Positions 36,895 through 45,460 of a DNA stretch of 64,000 nucleotides are shown one piece after another. Position numbers and translations under genes: made by a program. The stretch's first letter is position 1. Every line of letters begins with the position of its first letter. The DNA comes from Geodermatophilus africanus (GTDB taxonomy: Bacteria; Actinomycetota; Actinomycetes; Mycobacteriales; Geodermatophilaceae): NCBI RefSeq assembly GCF_900107105.1, contig NZ_FNOT01000003.1, forward strand, positions 62,001-126,000, written 5' to 3'. A model generated the notes under the pieces. The model saw only the letters and a program-made list of their open reading frames with translations, ran no database searches and had not been told where the DNA came from.

Positions 36895-37844
36895 CGCAGC
36901 GCCCCCGCGTCCTCGGCGGAGCGACCGGCGGTGGCGACGGCGGCCCAGAAGTCCAGCAGGACCGCCAGCGTGCGGGGCGGGTTCTCGATGGCGGGAGAGT
37001 GGATCGCGCCGGGGATGACCTCGTGCCGGGCGCCGAGCCGGCGCGCCATGTCCTCCTGCGCCGCCGGCGTCCAGGCGTCGTCGGCGGCCCCGTGGGCCAC
37101 CAGCACGGGGACGCCGGTGGCCACGAGCTCGGCGACCCGGTCGGGCTCGCGGGTCATCGCGTCGGCCATGCCGCGCAGGCCGGCCGCGCTGTTGGCGAGG
37201 AACCGCTTGGACAGGAAGGCGCGGGTGGGCTCGGGCACCTGCTGCGCCGTCGGGTCGGTCATGGCCAGCTGCTCGAGCGTCTCGTGCACCAGCGGCACGC
37301 CGCCGGCGTCAAGCAGGGGGGTGAGGTGCTCGAGCAGCTCGACCCGGTCGCCGACCAACCGGGACGGGCCGGAGCCGAGCAGGGTGAGGCTGGTGAAGGC
37401 CGCCGGGTCGGCCAGGACGGCGGCCCGGCCGACCAGCCCGCCGAAGGAGTGCCCGACCAGGTGCGGCGCGCCGGCCCCCTCGGCGCGCAGCTGCCGCGCG
37501 ACGGCCACCAGGTCCCCGCCCAGCTCCTCGACCGAGTAGCGCGCCGGGTCGTCCGGGCCGGGGGACTCGAACTGGCCCCGCTGGTCGAGCGCGACGACCC
37601 GGTACCCGGCAGTGCACAGCGGGCGCAGCAGGGGCGCGAAGTCCTCCTTGCTGCCGGTGAAGCCCGCGACCAGCAGGACGGTGCCGCGCTCGCCGTCGCC
37701 CCCGGTGTCCAGGGCCGTCAGGGGGCCGGCGCCGCCGTCGAACGTGCGGTGCCGCGCGTCGTGGTCGGCGAGCTGGCGGAGGTCGTCGGGCGCGATGGGG
37801 AGAGGGGCGCCGTCGTCGGGGCCGCCGGGCATCACCATGCCCAC
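36891..37844 (-). CDS. Alpha/beta hydrolase
   Basis: A hydrolase of 317 residues. The nucleophile elbow is GHSFGGLVG, the acid lies near VAHGAADDAWTP, and the histidine is in GAIHSPAIENPP. The N-terminal TVLLVAGFTGSKEDFAPLLR carries the oxyanion strand. The family acts on esters, amides or epoxides, and the substrate is unknown. Three starts are close: GTG 37844, ATG 37838 and ATG 37832. It overlaps the MpaB gene by 4 bp. Confidence 0.8.
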   Translation of the reverse strand: MGMVMPGGPDDGAPLPIAPDDLRQLADHDARHRTFDGGAGPLTALDTGGDGERGTVLLVAGFTGSKEDFAPLLRPLCTAGYRVVALDQRGQFESPGPDDPARYSVEELGGDLVAVARQLRAEGAGAPHLVGHSFGGLVGRAAVLADPAAFTSLTLLGSGPSRLVGDRVELLEHLTPLLDAGGVPLVHETLEQLAMTDPTAQQVPEPTRAFLSKRFLANSAAGLRGMADAMTREPDRVAELVATGVPVLVAHGAADDAWTPAAQEDMARRLGARHEVIPGAIHSPAIENPPRTLAVLLDFWAAVATAGRSAEDAGALR

Positions 37845-37884
37845 CAGTGAACATCGCCCGGCGCGACCCTGCCGTGCCGGTGGG

Positions 37885-39012
37885 TCAGGTGTAGGCGAGG
37901 ACGCGGTCGGGCAGCTGGTGGACGACGACCGGGCCGGTCACGGTCAGCAGCCCGCCGGCCCGCAGACCGGGGGTGCCGGCGCGCTGCAGCTCCTCGCCGG
38001 TCGCGAGGTCGCGGAGGACGACGGCGTCGCCCTCGGGCACCGGCACCGACGTCCCCGCGGCGAGCAGCGCCCGGTCGACGGGGCCGGCGGGCAGGCCGGT
38101 GGCCGGGGTACGCCAGGACACCGCGCCGGTCCCCTGGTCGGCGACCGTCAGCGTGCCGTCGGCCCACACCAGCGCGGCGGTGCCGACGGAGGTGACGAGC
38201 ACCTCGCCGGCGGCGTCGGCGACGGGTTCGTCCAGCGGCGCCCCGTCGGGACCGGCGAGCAGCCGCACGCCGTCGTCCCCGGCGACGGCCACGGCCTGCT
38301 CGACGCCGCTCAGCGTCGTCCCCCCGGCCACGTCGCGGGTCCACAGCGGGGTGCCGTCGTAGCCGTCGAGCAGCCGCACCCGCGTCGACCCGGCGCAGTC
38401 CTCGAGCACGGCGACCCCGGCCCCGCCGACGTCGCCGTCGGCGACGGTGCAGCCCTCCTCGGGGTCGGCCCGCCAGCGGATGCTGTCGCCGACGGGGTCG
38501 AGGGTCAGCACGCCGGTCGGGCTGGTGGCCAGCACGATGCCCTCGGTGCTGGTGAGCACCGCGTCGGGGCGCAGGTCGAGGTTGCGGGTCCAGAGCCGGA
38601 CGCCGGTGTCGACCGAGAGCGCGACCGCCTCGTCGCACCGGTCCTCGGTGCCGGAGACCGCGACGACGCGGCCGCCGACGAGGGTCCAGTCGCACAACCG
38701 GGCGTTGGCGCGGGTGTAGCGCCAGGCCTCGGTGCCGGTGCCGACGTCCAGCGCGCGGACCCCGTGCTCGTCGGCGACGACGACCCGGCCGCCGTCCACG
38801 GTCGCCCGGGCCGCGCCGCCGGACGCCGTCGTGGGTGCGGTCCAGACGGCGGAGACGGCACCGGCCGGCGTCCCGTCGGGGACGTCGGCCGGTGCGGCGG
38901 TGGTGCTGTCGGTGGCCGCCGCGTCCGAGCCCCGCCAGAGCAGGGCGGCGACGACGACCAGCGCGAGGACGGCCGCCGTCCACACCCATACCCGCAGCGG
39001 CGGACGCTTCAT
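37885..39012 (-). CDS. Membrane-anchored PQQ-like beta-propeller protein
   Basis: The product has 375 residues. One N-terminal helix (VWVWTAAVLALVVVAALLW) anchors an extracytoplasmic beta-propeller with repeated blades (ALDVGTGTEAWRYTR, ALSVDTGVRLWTRNLDL, LDGYDGTPLWTRDVAGG, VADQGTGAVSWRTP). It recalls Rv3212 in position next to the rhlE-type helicase. No PQQ ligand set can be confirmed, so a structural or signalling role is as likely as catalysis. ATG 39012. Confidence 0.72.
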   Translation of the reverse strand: MKRPPLRVWVWTAAVLALVVVAALLWRGSDAAATDSTTAAPADVPDGTPAGAVSAVWTAPTTASGGAARATVDGGRVVVADEHGVRALDVGTGTEAWRYTRANARLCDWTLVGGRVVAVSGTEDRCDEAVALSVDTGVRLWTRNLDLRPDAVLTSTEGIVLATSPTGVLTLDPVGDSIRWRADPEEGCTVADGDVGGAGVAVLEDCAGSTRVRLLDGYDGTPLWTRDVAGGTTLSGVEQAVAVAGDDGVRLLAGPDGAPLDEPVADAAGEVLVTSVGTAALVWADGTLTVADQGTGAVSWRTPATGLPAGPVDRALLAAGTSVPVPEGDAVVLRDLATGEELQRAGTPGLRAGGLLTVTGPVVVHQLPDRVLAYT

Positions 39013-39035
39013 CGGCCGGCTGGCCTCGCGCGAGA

Positions 39036-39151
39036 GGGGAGGGCGGCCCCCTCGCAGGGTCCCGCCGCGGGCGTGGTGACGTGCTGGAACGGCCCGCCTT
39101 CAGGGGCCCGCCCCGAGCGGAGCGAGGGGTGGGGGGAAGGCGGGTCCTCCA
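39036..39151 (-). repeat. Stop-adjacent GC-rich repeat element, locus 5 (after helicase gene)
   Basis: In the sense of the helicase: GGAGGACCCGCC directly past the stop, CCCCCCACCCCTCGC, GGGCCGTTCCAGCACGTCAC, then GCGGCGGGACCCTGCGAGGG. These are the same modules in the same order as locus 6. Confidence 0.8.
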
Positions 39152-40906
39152 TCAGGCGGCGGGCTCGGCCGAGCCGCGGCCGGCCCCGCCGCGGCGACGC
39201 CGGCGGCGCTTGCGGGCGGCCTCACCGGAGGCGGCGGCCTCGCCGGACGAGGCCTCGGCCGGCGCGTCCATCGCGGCGGCGGCACCGGCCGCGGCCGCAC
39301 CGCCACCCCGCGTGCGTCGGCGCGGGCGGCTCTTGCGGGCGCCCGCCGGCTCGGCGTCGTCCCGGGCGGGACCCTGGCCGCCGCCGGAGCGGGTGCGCTT
39401 GCCGGTCTCGCCGAGGTCCTCGAGGGTCTCGGCGTCCAGACCCTCGCGGGTGCGCTGCGAGCGGGGCAGCCGGCCGCTGGCGCCCTCGGGCACGTCCAGG
39501 TCGCTGTAGACCCACGGCGAGGTCGAGTAGGTCTCCGGCGGGTCGGTGAACTCCAGGTCCAGCGCCTTGTTGATCAGCTGCCACCGGGGGATGTCGTCCC
39601 AGTCGACGAGCGTGACCGCGACGCCGGTGCTGCCGGCGCGGCCGGTCCGGCCGATCCGGTGCACGTAGGTCTTCTCGTCCTCGGGGCACTGGTAGTTCAC
39701 GACGTGGCTGACGCCGGTGACGTCGATGCCGCGGGCGGCGACGTCGGTGGCGACCAGGACGTCGACCTTGCCGCTGCGGAAGGCGCGCAGCGCCTGCTCG
39801 CGGGCGCCCTGGCCGAGGTCGCCGTGCACGGCGGCCGCGGCGAACCCGCGCTCCACCAGCTCGTCGGCGACCTTCTGCGCGGTGCGCTTGGTGCGGCAGA
39901 AGACCATCACCAGGCTGCGGTCGCGGGACTGGAGCACGCGGGAGAGCAGCTCGGGCTTGTCCAGGTTGTGCGCCCGGTACACGAACTGCGTGGTCTGCGG
40001 GACCGTCGAGCCCTCGTCGTTGCCGTGCGCCCGGATGTGCGTCGGCTGGGTCATGAACGACCGCGACAGCGTCACGATCGGGCCGGGCATCGTCGCGGAG
40101 AACAGCATCGTCTGCCGCTTCTCCGGGACCATCGCGAGGATCCGCTCGATGTCGGGCAGGAAGCCCAGGTCGAGCATCTCGTCGGCCTCGTCGAGGACCA
40201 GCACCCGGACCTTGCCCAGGATCAGGTGGCCCTGCTGCGCCAGGTCCAGCAGCCGGCCCGGGGTGCCGACGACGACCTCGACACCGCTCTGCAGCGCGGC
40301 GACCTGCGGCTCGAAGGCCCGGCCGCCGTAGATGGCCTGCACGCGGATGCCGCGCCTGGCGCCGGCGGTGCCCAGGTCGCGGGCGACCTGCACGCACAGC
40401 TCACGAGTGGGGACGACGACCAGCGCCTGCGGGACGCCGTCGCCGCCCTCCGCGGCCGGGACGACGCGCTGCAGCAGCGGGACGCCGAAGCCGAGGGTCT
40501 TGCCGGTGCCGGTGCGCGCCTGGCCGATGAGGTCGTTGCCGGCCAGCGCGAGGGGGAGGGTGAGCTCCTGGATGGCGAAGGTCCGGGTGATGCCGACCTC
40601 GGCCAGGGCCGCGATGACGTCGGGGTGGACGTCGAAGTCGCTGAACAGCGGCGCGGTCTCCTCGACGGGGGCGCCGCCGAGGGCCTCGACGGTCTGCTCG
40701 ACCTGCTCGGGAGCCGGCGCGCCGGTCTCGGCGTGGTCGATGTCGGGCGTGGTGGGGGTGTTCTCGGTGGAGGTCAGTGCTCTCGCCTCTGGTCTGCTGG
40801 GGGACCGGCTCCCGGGCGCGCTCGCGCCGCTGTCGCACCGGTCCCGGTCGGGTGTCGCGGGATCAGTTCCAGCGCCGACGCGGCCAGCAGAAACCGGGCC
40901 GCACAT
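39152..40906 (-). CDS. DEAD-box RNA helicase (RhlE/DeaD type)
   Basis: An ATP-dependent RNA helicase, 584 residues if started at ATG 40906. Motifs are FAIQELTLPLAL (Q motif), GQARTGTGKTLGFGVPLLQ (I), VVVPTRELCVQVA, VLVLDEADEMLDLGF (DEAD), LFSATMP (SAT), VATDVAARGIDVTGV and VHRIGRTGRAGSTG (VI). The C-terminus is a basic Arg/Gly/Ala-rich tail that would help bind RNA. The first 43 residues are low complexity; the protein may really begin at CTG 40777, which gives LTSTENTPTTPD after an AGAGG site. It occupies the Rv3211 position next to the ferritin-like gene. Confidence 0.9.
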   Translation of the reverse strand: MCGPVSAGRVGAGTDPATPDRDRCDSGASAPGSRSPSRPEARALTSTENTPTTPDIDHAETGAPAPEQVEQTVEALGGAPVEETAPLFSDFDVHPDVIAALAEVGITRTFAIQELTLPLALAGNDLIGQARTGTGKTLGFGVPLLQRVVPAAEGGDGVPQALVVVPTRELCVQVARDLGTAGARRGIRVQAIYGGRAFEPQVAALQSGVEVVVGTPGRLLDLAQQGHLILGKVRVLVLDEADEMLDLGFLPDIERILAMVPEKRQTMLFSATMPGPIVTLSRSFMTQPTHIRAHGNDEGSTVPQTTQFVYRAHNLDKPELLSRVLQSRDRSLVMVFCRTKRTAQKVADELVERGFAAAAVHGDLGQGAREQALRAFRSGKVDVLVATDVAARGIDVTGVSHVVNYQCPEDEKTYVHRIGRTGRAGSTGVAVTLVDWDDIPRWQLINKALDLEFTDPPETYSTSPWVYSDLDVPEGASGRLPRSQRTREGLDAETLEDLGETGKRTRSGGGQGPARDDAEPAGARKSRPRRRTRGGGAAAAGAAAAMDAPAEASSGEAAASGEAARKRRRRRRGGAGRGSAEPAA

Positions 40907-41105
40907 GGTGTCGGCCCGGGAGGGAGCCCCTCGGGGCGTCGTCTCCAGCGGTCGTCAGCGCACAGATACACCAGCGAACCGAAGGGCTCGCCGATTCCCA
41001 GTCTAGCGTGCGCGGCGGTTAGCCTCCCTCCGCCGCGCTGTCCGGACCCCCGAGCCACCCGTCCGGGGCAGTCGCCCACCGTCCCACCGACCCCGGGAGC
41101 TGCCA

Positions 41106-41756
41106 GTGGACACCGTCGACGAGCGGGCCGTCGTCGACCTGCTGGGCGTGCTGTCCTACGCCGAGCTGACCGCCTTCGACCGGCTGGCCGAGGACGCCCG
41201 CCTGGCACCCACCCTGGACGGCCGGGCGGCGCTGGCGCAGATGGCGGCCGCGGAGATCGGCCACCACTGCCGGCTCACCGCCCGCCTCACCGAGCTCGGC
41301 GCCGACCCGACCGCGGCGATGACCCCGTTCGTCCCCGCGCTCGACGCCTTCCACGACAGCACCCGGCCGCGCACCTGGCTGGAGGGGTTGGTGAAGGCCT
41401 ACGTCGGGGACGGCCTGGCCTCGGACTTCTACCGGGAGATCGCCGGCTTCCTGCCCGACCCGGACCGGGCACTCATCCTGGAGGTGCTCGCCGACACCGG
41501 GCACGCCGACTTCGCCGTCCGCGAGGTGCGGGCGGCGCTCGCGACCGACCGCACGCTCTCCGGGCGGCTGGCGCTGTGGGGACGACGGCTGGTCGGCGAG
41601 GCCATGCGGCAGTCGCAGGCGATCATCGCCGAGCGCGACCAGCTGGCCGAGCTGATCCTCGAGGGCACCGGCGACGTGTCGGGGATCGGGCGGCTGGTCG
41701 AGCGCATCACCACCGCGCACACCGAGCGGATGAGGACCCTCGGCCTGAACCCCTAG
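41106..41756 (+). CDS. Ferritin-like-fold protein
   Basis: A helical protein of 216 residues, in the ferritin-like/hydroxylase superfamily. Candidate metal-binding pieces are LAQMAAAEIGHHCRLTARLT (Glu and His on one helix), LADTGHADFAVREVRAAL and the final VERITTAHTERMRTLGL. Relatives in actinobacteria (Rv3210c position) have unknown activity and were once compared with tRNA hydroxylases. GTG 41106 gives MDTVDERAVVDLL. A tandem repeat array begins right at its stop. Confidence 0.75.
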   Translation: MDTVDERAVVDLLGVLSYAELTAFDRLAEDARLAPTLDGRAALAQMAAAEIGHHCRLTARLTELGADPTAAMTPFVPALDAFHDSTRPRTWLEGLVKAYVGDGLASDFYREIAGFLPDPDRALILEVLADTGHADFAVREVRAALATDRTLSGRLALWGRRLVGEAMRQSQAIIAERDQLAELILEGTGDVSGIGRLVERITTAHTERMRTLGLNP

Positions 41757-41985
41757 GAGAAGGACCCCGGTGCCCCCCACGCCTCGCGGAAGGACCCCCT
41801 GCCCCCCGCCACTCGCGAGCTCGCGGCGGGACCCTGCAGGGGGCCGGTGGGCCCCTGCACCGGGGCCGTTCCAGCACCTCCAGGCCCCCCACGCCTCGTG
41901 GAAGGACCCCCTGCCCCCCGCCACTCGCGAGCTCGCGGCGGGACCCTGCAGGGGGCCTGCGGGCCCGTGCACCGGGGCCGTTCCG
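41757..41985 (+). repeat. Stop-adjacent GC-rich repeat element, locus 6: two 112-bp tandem units
   Basis: Right after the TAG the sequence reads GAGAAGGACCCCGG, CCCCCCACGCCTCG, GGAAGGACCCCCTG, CACTCGCGAGCTCGCGGCGG, GACCCTGCAGGGGGCC and CACCGGGGCCGTTCCAG. From CCCCCCACG (41773) the unit repeats at 41885, a 112-bp period, with few changes. Each unit can form several hairpins (CGCGAGCTCGCG, CCCTGCAGGG, GGCCGGTG/CACCGG). A third unit lies at 44206 beyond the chemoreceptor gene. Confidence 0.9.
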
Positions 41986-41988
41986 GCT

Positions 41989-43932
41989 CTACACGCGGAA
42001 CTGGGAGACCAGGCGGGACAGCTCCGCGGTGATCTCCGCCAGTCCCTCCGCCGCCGAGCGGGCCTGTGACGCCTCGTGCTCGGTCTCGCTGCTGACCGTC
42101 GAGACGGTCACCACGGCCGAGGCGATCGACCCGGTGCCCTGCGCCGCCTCGGTGACCCCGCGCGACATCTCGCTGGTCGTCGCCGTCTGCTCCTCGACCG
42201 CGCTGGCGATGGTGGTCTGGTAGTCGCTGATCTGGGACACCACCGCGTCGATGCGGGCGATGGCGGCCACGGCGCTGGTGGTGTCGCTCTGGATGGCCTC
42301 GATCCGGCGGGCGATGTCCTCGGTGGCCTTCGCGGTCTCCTGGGCCAGGTCCTTCACCTCGGTGGCCACCACAGCGAAGCCCTTGCCGGCCTCCCCGGCG
42401 CGGGCCGCCTCGATCGTGGCGTTGAGCGCCAGCAGGTTGGTCTGCTCGGCGATCCCGGTGATGACCCGCAGCACGTCCTCGATGGCCTTCGACGAGTCGC
42501 CGAGCTTCGCCACGGTCTGCTTCGTCGCCTGGGCGACACTGACCGCCTCCCCGGCGATCCGCGCCGCCTCGGACGCGTTCGTGGCGATCTCGCGGATGCT
42601 CGCGCCCATCTCCTCCGCGCCGGCGGCGACCGTCTGCACGTTGCGCGAGACCTGCTCGGCGACGGCGGACACCTCCTGCGTGCGCGCGCTGGTCTGCTCC
42701 ACCGACTCGGCCAGCCGGCCGGACACACCGGACATCCCCGAGGAGAGCTCCACCAGCGACCCCGACGCCCGGCCGATGCCGATGACGGTGTCGGCGACCT
42801 TGACGACGAACCGGTTGAACGCCGCGCCCAGCCGGCCGATCTCGTCCTTCCGCGACTCGTCGACCCGCGCGGTCAGGTCGCCGTCGCCGTCGGCGATCTC
42901 CTCCATGCGGGCGCGCAGGGCGTCGAGGGGGCGCACGACGCGGCGGGCGACAGCCAGCACCGCCAGGCCGGCGACCAGCATGGTCACGAGCGCGCCCGCC
43001 AGGATGGTGGTCCGGAGGTCGGCGGCGTCGGCGAGGATCGCGTCCTCGGGGATCTCGACCACCAGGGCCCACTGCTGACCGTCGGCCACGGGGAAGGGCG
43101 TCGCCACGACCACGCGCCCGTCGACGGTGCGCTGCACCGTCGAGTCCGCGCTGATGGCCTCGGTGGCCGCCGCGCCGGCCCCGCCCTGCGGCGCCTCGCC
43201 GACCACGTCGCCGTCGCGGTTGCTGGCGACCACCGTGCCGGCGGTGGAGACCAGCGCCGCCCGGCCGACCTCGTACGGCCGGACGCCGGCGATCTGCTCC
43301 TGCACGGTGGACAGCGACACGTCGACGCCCGCCACGCCCACGACCGCGCCGCCGAGCTGGACCGGCGAGGTCAGCGAGGTCATCAGGACCTCCTCGCCGG
43401 CCACCTCGTACACATAGGGCTCGGTGGTCACGTCGACGCCGCGGTCCCGGGCGAGCAGGTAGAAGTCGCCGGTGCCCGGCTCGGTGTACCCGACGATGGG
43501 GGTCACCGCCATGCTGTCGCCGTCGCGGTACCAGTAGGAGAGGTAGCGGCCGCTGGCGTCGCTGGGCGCCAGACCGGCGTGGACGGCGTCGGCGCGGTCG
43601 AAGGCGTTCGGCTCGAACACCGACCACGTGCCGAGCAGCGTCGGGTCGTCCTCGAGCAGCCGTCGTTCCATGGCGTCGGCCAGTGCGCGATCGGCCTTCC
43701 CGGTGGCCACCATCGCCGACAGGCTGCCGGCGAGGACCTGCGCCGTCCCGAGCTGGCGGGTGAGGCCGACCTGCACCTCCTCGGCCTGCGCGGTGGCCAG
43801 GTTCTGCGCGTAGCGCAGCCCGTCCTCGCGGGCCTGCGCCGTCGTCAGCATGGTCACCACGGTGGCCAGCCCGGCCAGGACGACGGCCAGGACGGCCAGG
43901 GTGCTCACGACGAGGCGGGTCTTGACGCTCAC
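41989..43932 (-). CDS. Methyl-accepting chemotaxis protein
   Basis: A 647-residue transmembrane receptor. Helix 1 (about 8-32, [20 protein letters not shown]) and helix 2 (about 310-333, [20 protein letters not shown]) flank a dCache-type sensor ([40 protein letters not shown]). A HAMP domain and the signalling coiled coil follow, with the conserved tip [20 protein letters not shown]. It would control a CheA-CheW array; none is in the window. The ligand is unknown. It is flanked on both sides by same-orientation copies of the repeat element and has no counterpart in the recalled mycobacterial order. Confidence 0.9.
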   Translation of the reverse strand: MSVKTRLVVSTLAVLAVVLAGLATVVTMLTTAQAREDGLRYAQNLATAQAEEVQVGLTRQLGTAQVLAGSLSAMVATGKADRALADAMERRLLEDDPTLLGTWSVFEPNAFDRADAVHAGLAPSDASGRYLSYWYRDGDSMAVTPIVGYTEPGTGDFYLLARDRGVDVTTEPYVYEVAGEEVLMTSLTSPVQLGGAVVGVAGVDVSLSTVQEQIAGVRPYEVGRAALVSTAGTVVASNRDGDVVGEAPQGGAGAAATEAISADSTVQRTVDGRVVVATPFPVADGQQWALVVEIPEDAILADAADLRTTILAGALVTMLVAGLAVLAVARRVVRPLDALRARMEEIADGDGDLTARVDESRKDEIGRLGAAFNRFVVKVADTVIGIGRASGSLVELSSGMSGVSGRLAESVEQTSARTQEVSAVAEQVSRNVQTVAAGAEEMGASIREIATNASEAARIAGEAVSVAQATKQTVAKLGDSSKAIEDVLRVITGIAEQTNLLALNATIEAARAGEAGKGFAVVATEVKDLAQETAKATEDIARRIEAIQSDTTSAVAAIARIDAVVSQISDYQTTIASAVEEQTATTSEMSRGVTEAAQGTGSIASAVVTVSTVSSETEHEASQARSAAEGLAEITAELSRLVSQFRV

Positions 43933-44205
43933 AGGGCACTCCGGGCGCGAGGACGGCGAGGGGCTGACACCGTCTCCATCGGCCGCTGCGATGTGGTGTT
44001 GACCTCAGGGCGAGGACGACTTCGGACGGACCGTCCGGTCGCGCACACCCCACGTCGGGCGGCCACGTGCCGTCCTCCCGACCGGGCGCACACGCGTCAG
44101 GCGCCCCCTCCCGACTGCTGAGAGGGTGCCTGACGTGTGTGCGGCGACGGGCCGGGCGCCCCGACACGACGACGGGGCGCCTCCGCGGTCGCGGAAACGG
44201 CCCCC
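43933..44205. promoter_or_regulatory. Upstream region of the chemoreceptor gene
   Basis: 273 bp lie between the chemoreceptor start and the third repeat unit. TGGTGTTGACCTCAGG near 43991 and an extended TCAGGCGCC inverted motif near 44096-44137 are visible, but no promoter is convincing. No protein gene is recognised. Confidence 0.3.
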
Positions 44206-44317
44206 TGAAGGACCCCGGTGCCCCCCACGCCTCGTGGAAAGACCCCCCGCCACTCGCGAGCTCGCGGCGGGACCCTGCAGGGGGCCGGCGGGCCCCTGCA
44301 CCGGGGCCGTCCAGTTC
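44206..44317 (+). repeat. Stop-adjacent GC-rich repeat element, locus 7: third unit of the locus 6 array
   Basis: TGAAGGACCCCGG, CCCCCCACGCCTCGTGGAA, CACTCGCGAGCTCGCGGCGG, GACCCTGCAGGGGGCC and GCACCGGGGCCGT follow locus 6 nearly base for base with one ~6-bp deletion. The unit has plus orientation, though the flanking genes are both on the minus strand, and it runs up to the DUF3107 stop. Confidence 0.9.
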
Positions 44318-44554
44318 CTAGGCGCCGGCGATGAAGCCCACGCGCCGCTGGTCGGCCTGCGCGATCTCCACGTAGGCGATGCGGTCGACAGGCACGAGCA
44401 CCCGGCGACCACGCTCGTCGACCAGGGTCAGCAGGCCGTCCTTGGTCGCGCCGGACATGGCCTTGGCCACCTCCGAAGCGATCTCGTCGGGGGAGTTGGG
44501 GCTGTCGATGACCAGCTCCCGGGGGGAGTGTTGGACACCGATCTTGACTTCCAC
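44318..44554 (-). CDS. DUF3107 protein (Rv3208A/TB9.4-like)
   Basis: A compact protein of 78 residues: MEVKIGVQHSPRELVIDSPN, EIASEVAKAMSGATKDGLLT, then ERGRRVLVPVDRIAYVEI. This is the actinobacterial DUF3107 family, an ATP-binding-like fold of unknown function (TB9.4 in M. tuberculosis). The GTG at 44554 is used. It ends exactly where the repeat unit begins, and the tetR gene lies upstream on the same strand. Confidence 0.88.
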   Translation of the reverse strand: MEVKIGVQHSPRELVIDSPNSPDEIASEVAKAMSGATKDGLLTLVDERGRRVLVPVDRIAYVEIAQADQRRVGFIAGA

Positions 44555-44659
44555 GTGGGATGCCTCCTCGAGTTGCGCGGCTGTTCCCCACGCTAGTGCA
44601 GCGCCCGAGCGGCCGACCTGCGGTGGAGGTGCGCCGTCAGCGAACGTGACCCCGCCGCC

Positions 44660-44740
44660 GGCCCCGCCCAGGGCACCGCCCCGAGCGGGCCAGGGGTGGG
44701 GAGGACGGGGTCCTCCACGGTGGGGCGGCGGGGTCCTCCT
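44660..44740 (-). repeat. Stop-adjacent GC-rich repeat element, locus 8 (after tetR)
   Basis: In the sense of tetR: GAAGGAGGACCCCGCC at the stop, CCACCGTGGAGGACCCCGTC, CCCCACCCCTGGCC, then GGGGCGGTGCCCTGGGCGGG. It fills most of the gap to the DUF3107 gene. Confidence 0.75.
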
Positions 44741-45391
44741 TCAGCGGGGCGTGCCCTCGCCGGACTCGACCCGCGGGAAGCCGGAGATGCCGCGCCAGGC
44801 CAGCGCGGTCAGCAGGGCCACCGCCTCGTCGCGGGAGACGGTGCCCTTGCGGGGCAGCCACCACCGGGCGCTGGTCTCCGACAGCCCGGTCAGGCCCGAG
44901 GCCAGCAGCAGCGCCCGCTCGCGGTCCAGGCCGGTGTCGGCGGCGATGACCTCGCCGATCGCCTCAACGCAGGCCCGGTGACCGCGGTCGGCGAGCCCCC
45001 GGACGTCGTCGTCGTTGTTCAGGTCGGACTCGAACACCAGGCGGAACGCGGCGCCGTCGGCGTTGATGAAGTCGAAGTACGCACCGACCGCCCCGTTCAC
45101 GCGGGTGCGGTTGTCGTCGGTGCCCTCCATCGCCTCGCGCACCCGGTCGGTGAGCGCGGTGACCTGCTGCTCGAGCAGCGCCAGGTACAGCTCCCGCTTG
45201 CCCGGGAAGTGCTGGTAGAGCACCGGCTTGCTGACCCCGGCCCGGTCGGCGATCTCGTCCATCGCCGCGGCGTGGAAGCCCTGGGCGACGAACACCTCCT
45301 GCGCGGCCTGCAGCAGCTGGGCCCGGCGGGCGCCCCGCGGCAGGCGAGACGAACGGCGGACGGGCGCGGGAGCTGGGCGGGGTGCGTGCAT
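44741..45391 (-). CDS. TetR-family transcriptional regulator
   Basis: A regulator of 216 residues. The N-terminal helix-turn-helix reads LLQAAQEVFVAQGFHAAAMD, EIADRAGVSKPVLYQHFPGK. The C-terminal ligand domain is helical, with FDFINADGAAFRLVFESDLN and TGLDRERALLLASGLTGLSE. The order DUF3107-TetR-hydrolase matches Rv3208A-Rv3208. A palindrome just upstream (45404-45417) is a likely operator for autoregulation and for the divergent hydrolase. ATG 45391 gives MHAPRPAPAPVRRSSR. The ligand is unknown. Confidence 0.88.
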   Translation of the reverse strand: MHAPRPAPAPVRRSSRLPRGARRAQLLQAAQEVFVAQGFHAAAMDEIADRAGVSKPVLYQHFPGKRELYLALLEQQVTALTDRVREAMEGTDDNRTRVNGAVGAYFDFINADGAAFRLVFESDLNNDDDVRGLADRGHRACVEAIGEVIAADTGLDRERALLLASGLTGLSETSARWWLPRKGTVSRDEAVALLTALAWRGISGFPRVESGEGTPR

Positions 45392-45403
45392 GGCGGAGGG
45401 ATG

Positions 45404-45417
45404 TTACCGGCCGGTCA
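45404..45417. promoter_or_regulatory. Candidate TetR operator
   Basis: TTACCGGCCGGTCA contains the perfect palindrome ACCGGCCGGT with flanking TT/CA. It lies 13 bp before the tetR start and 44 bp before the divergent hydrolase start, a typical operator position. Confidence 0.55.
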
Positions 45418-45460
45418 CCCGATCCCGTGCCACCTCCCGCGCTGACCTACCGTCGGTCGG

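Noticed and set aside
41757-44317. Composite transposon around the chemoreceptor
   Set aside because: The flanking repeats are short and encode no transposase, so recombination between repeats is more likely.
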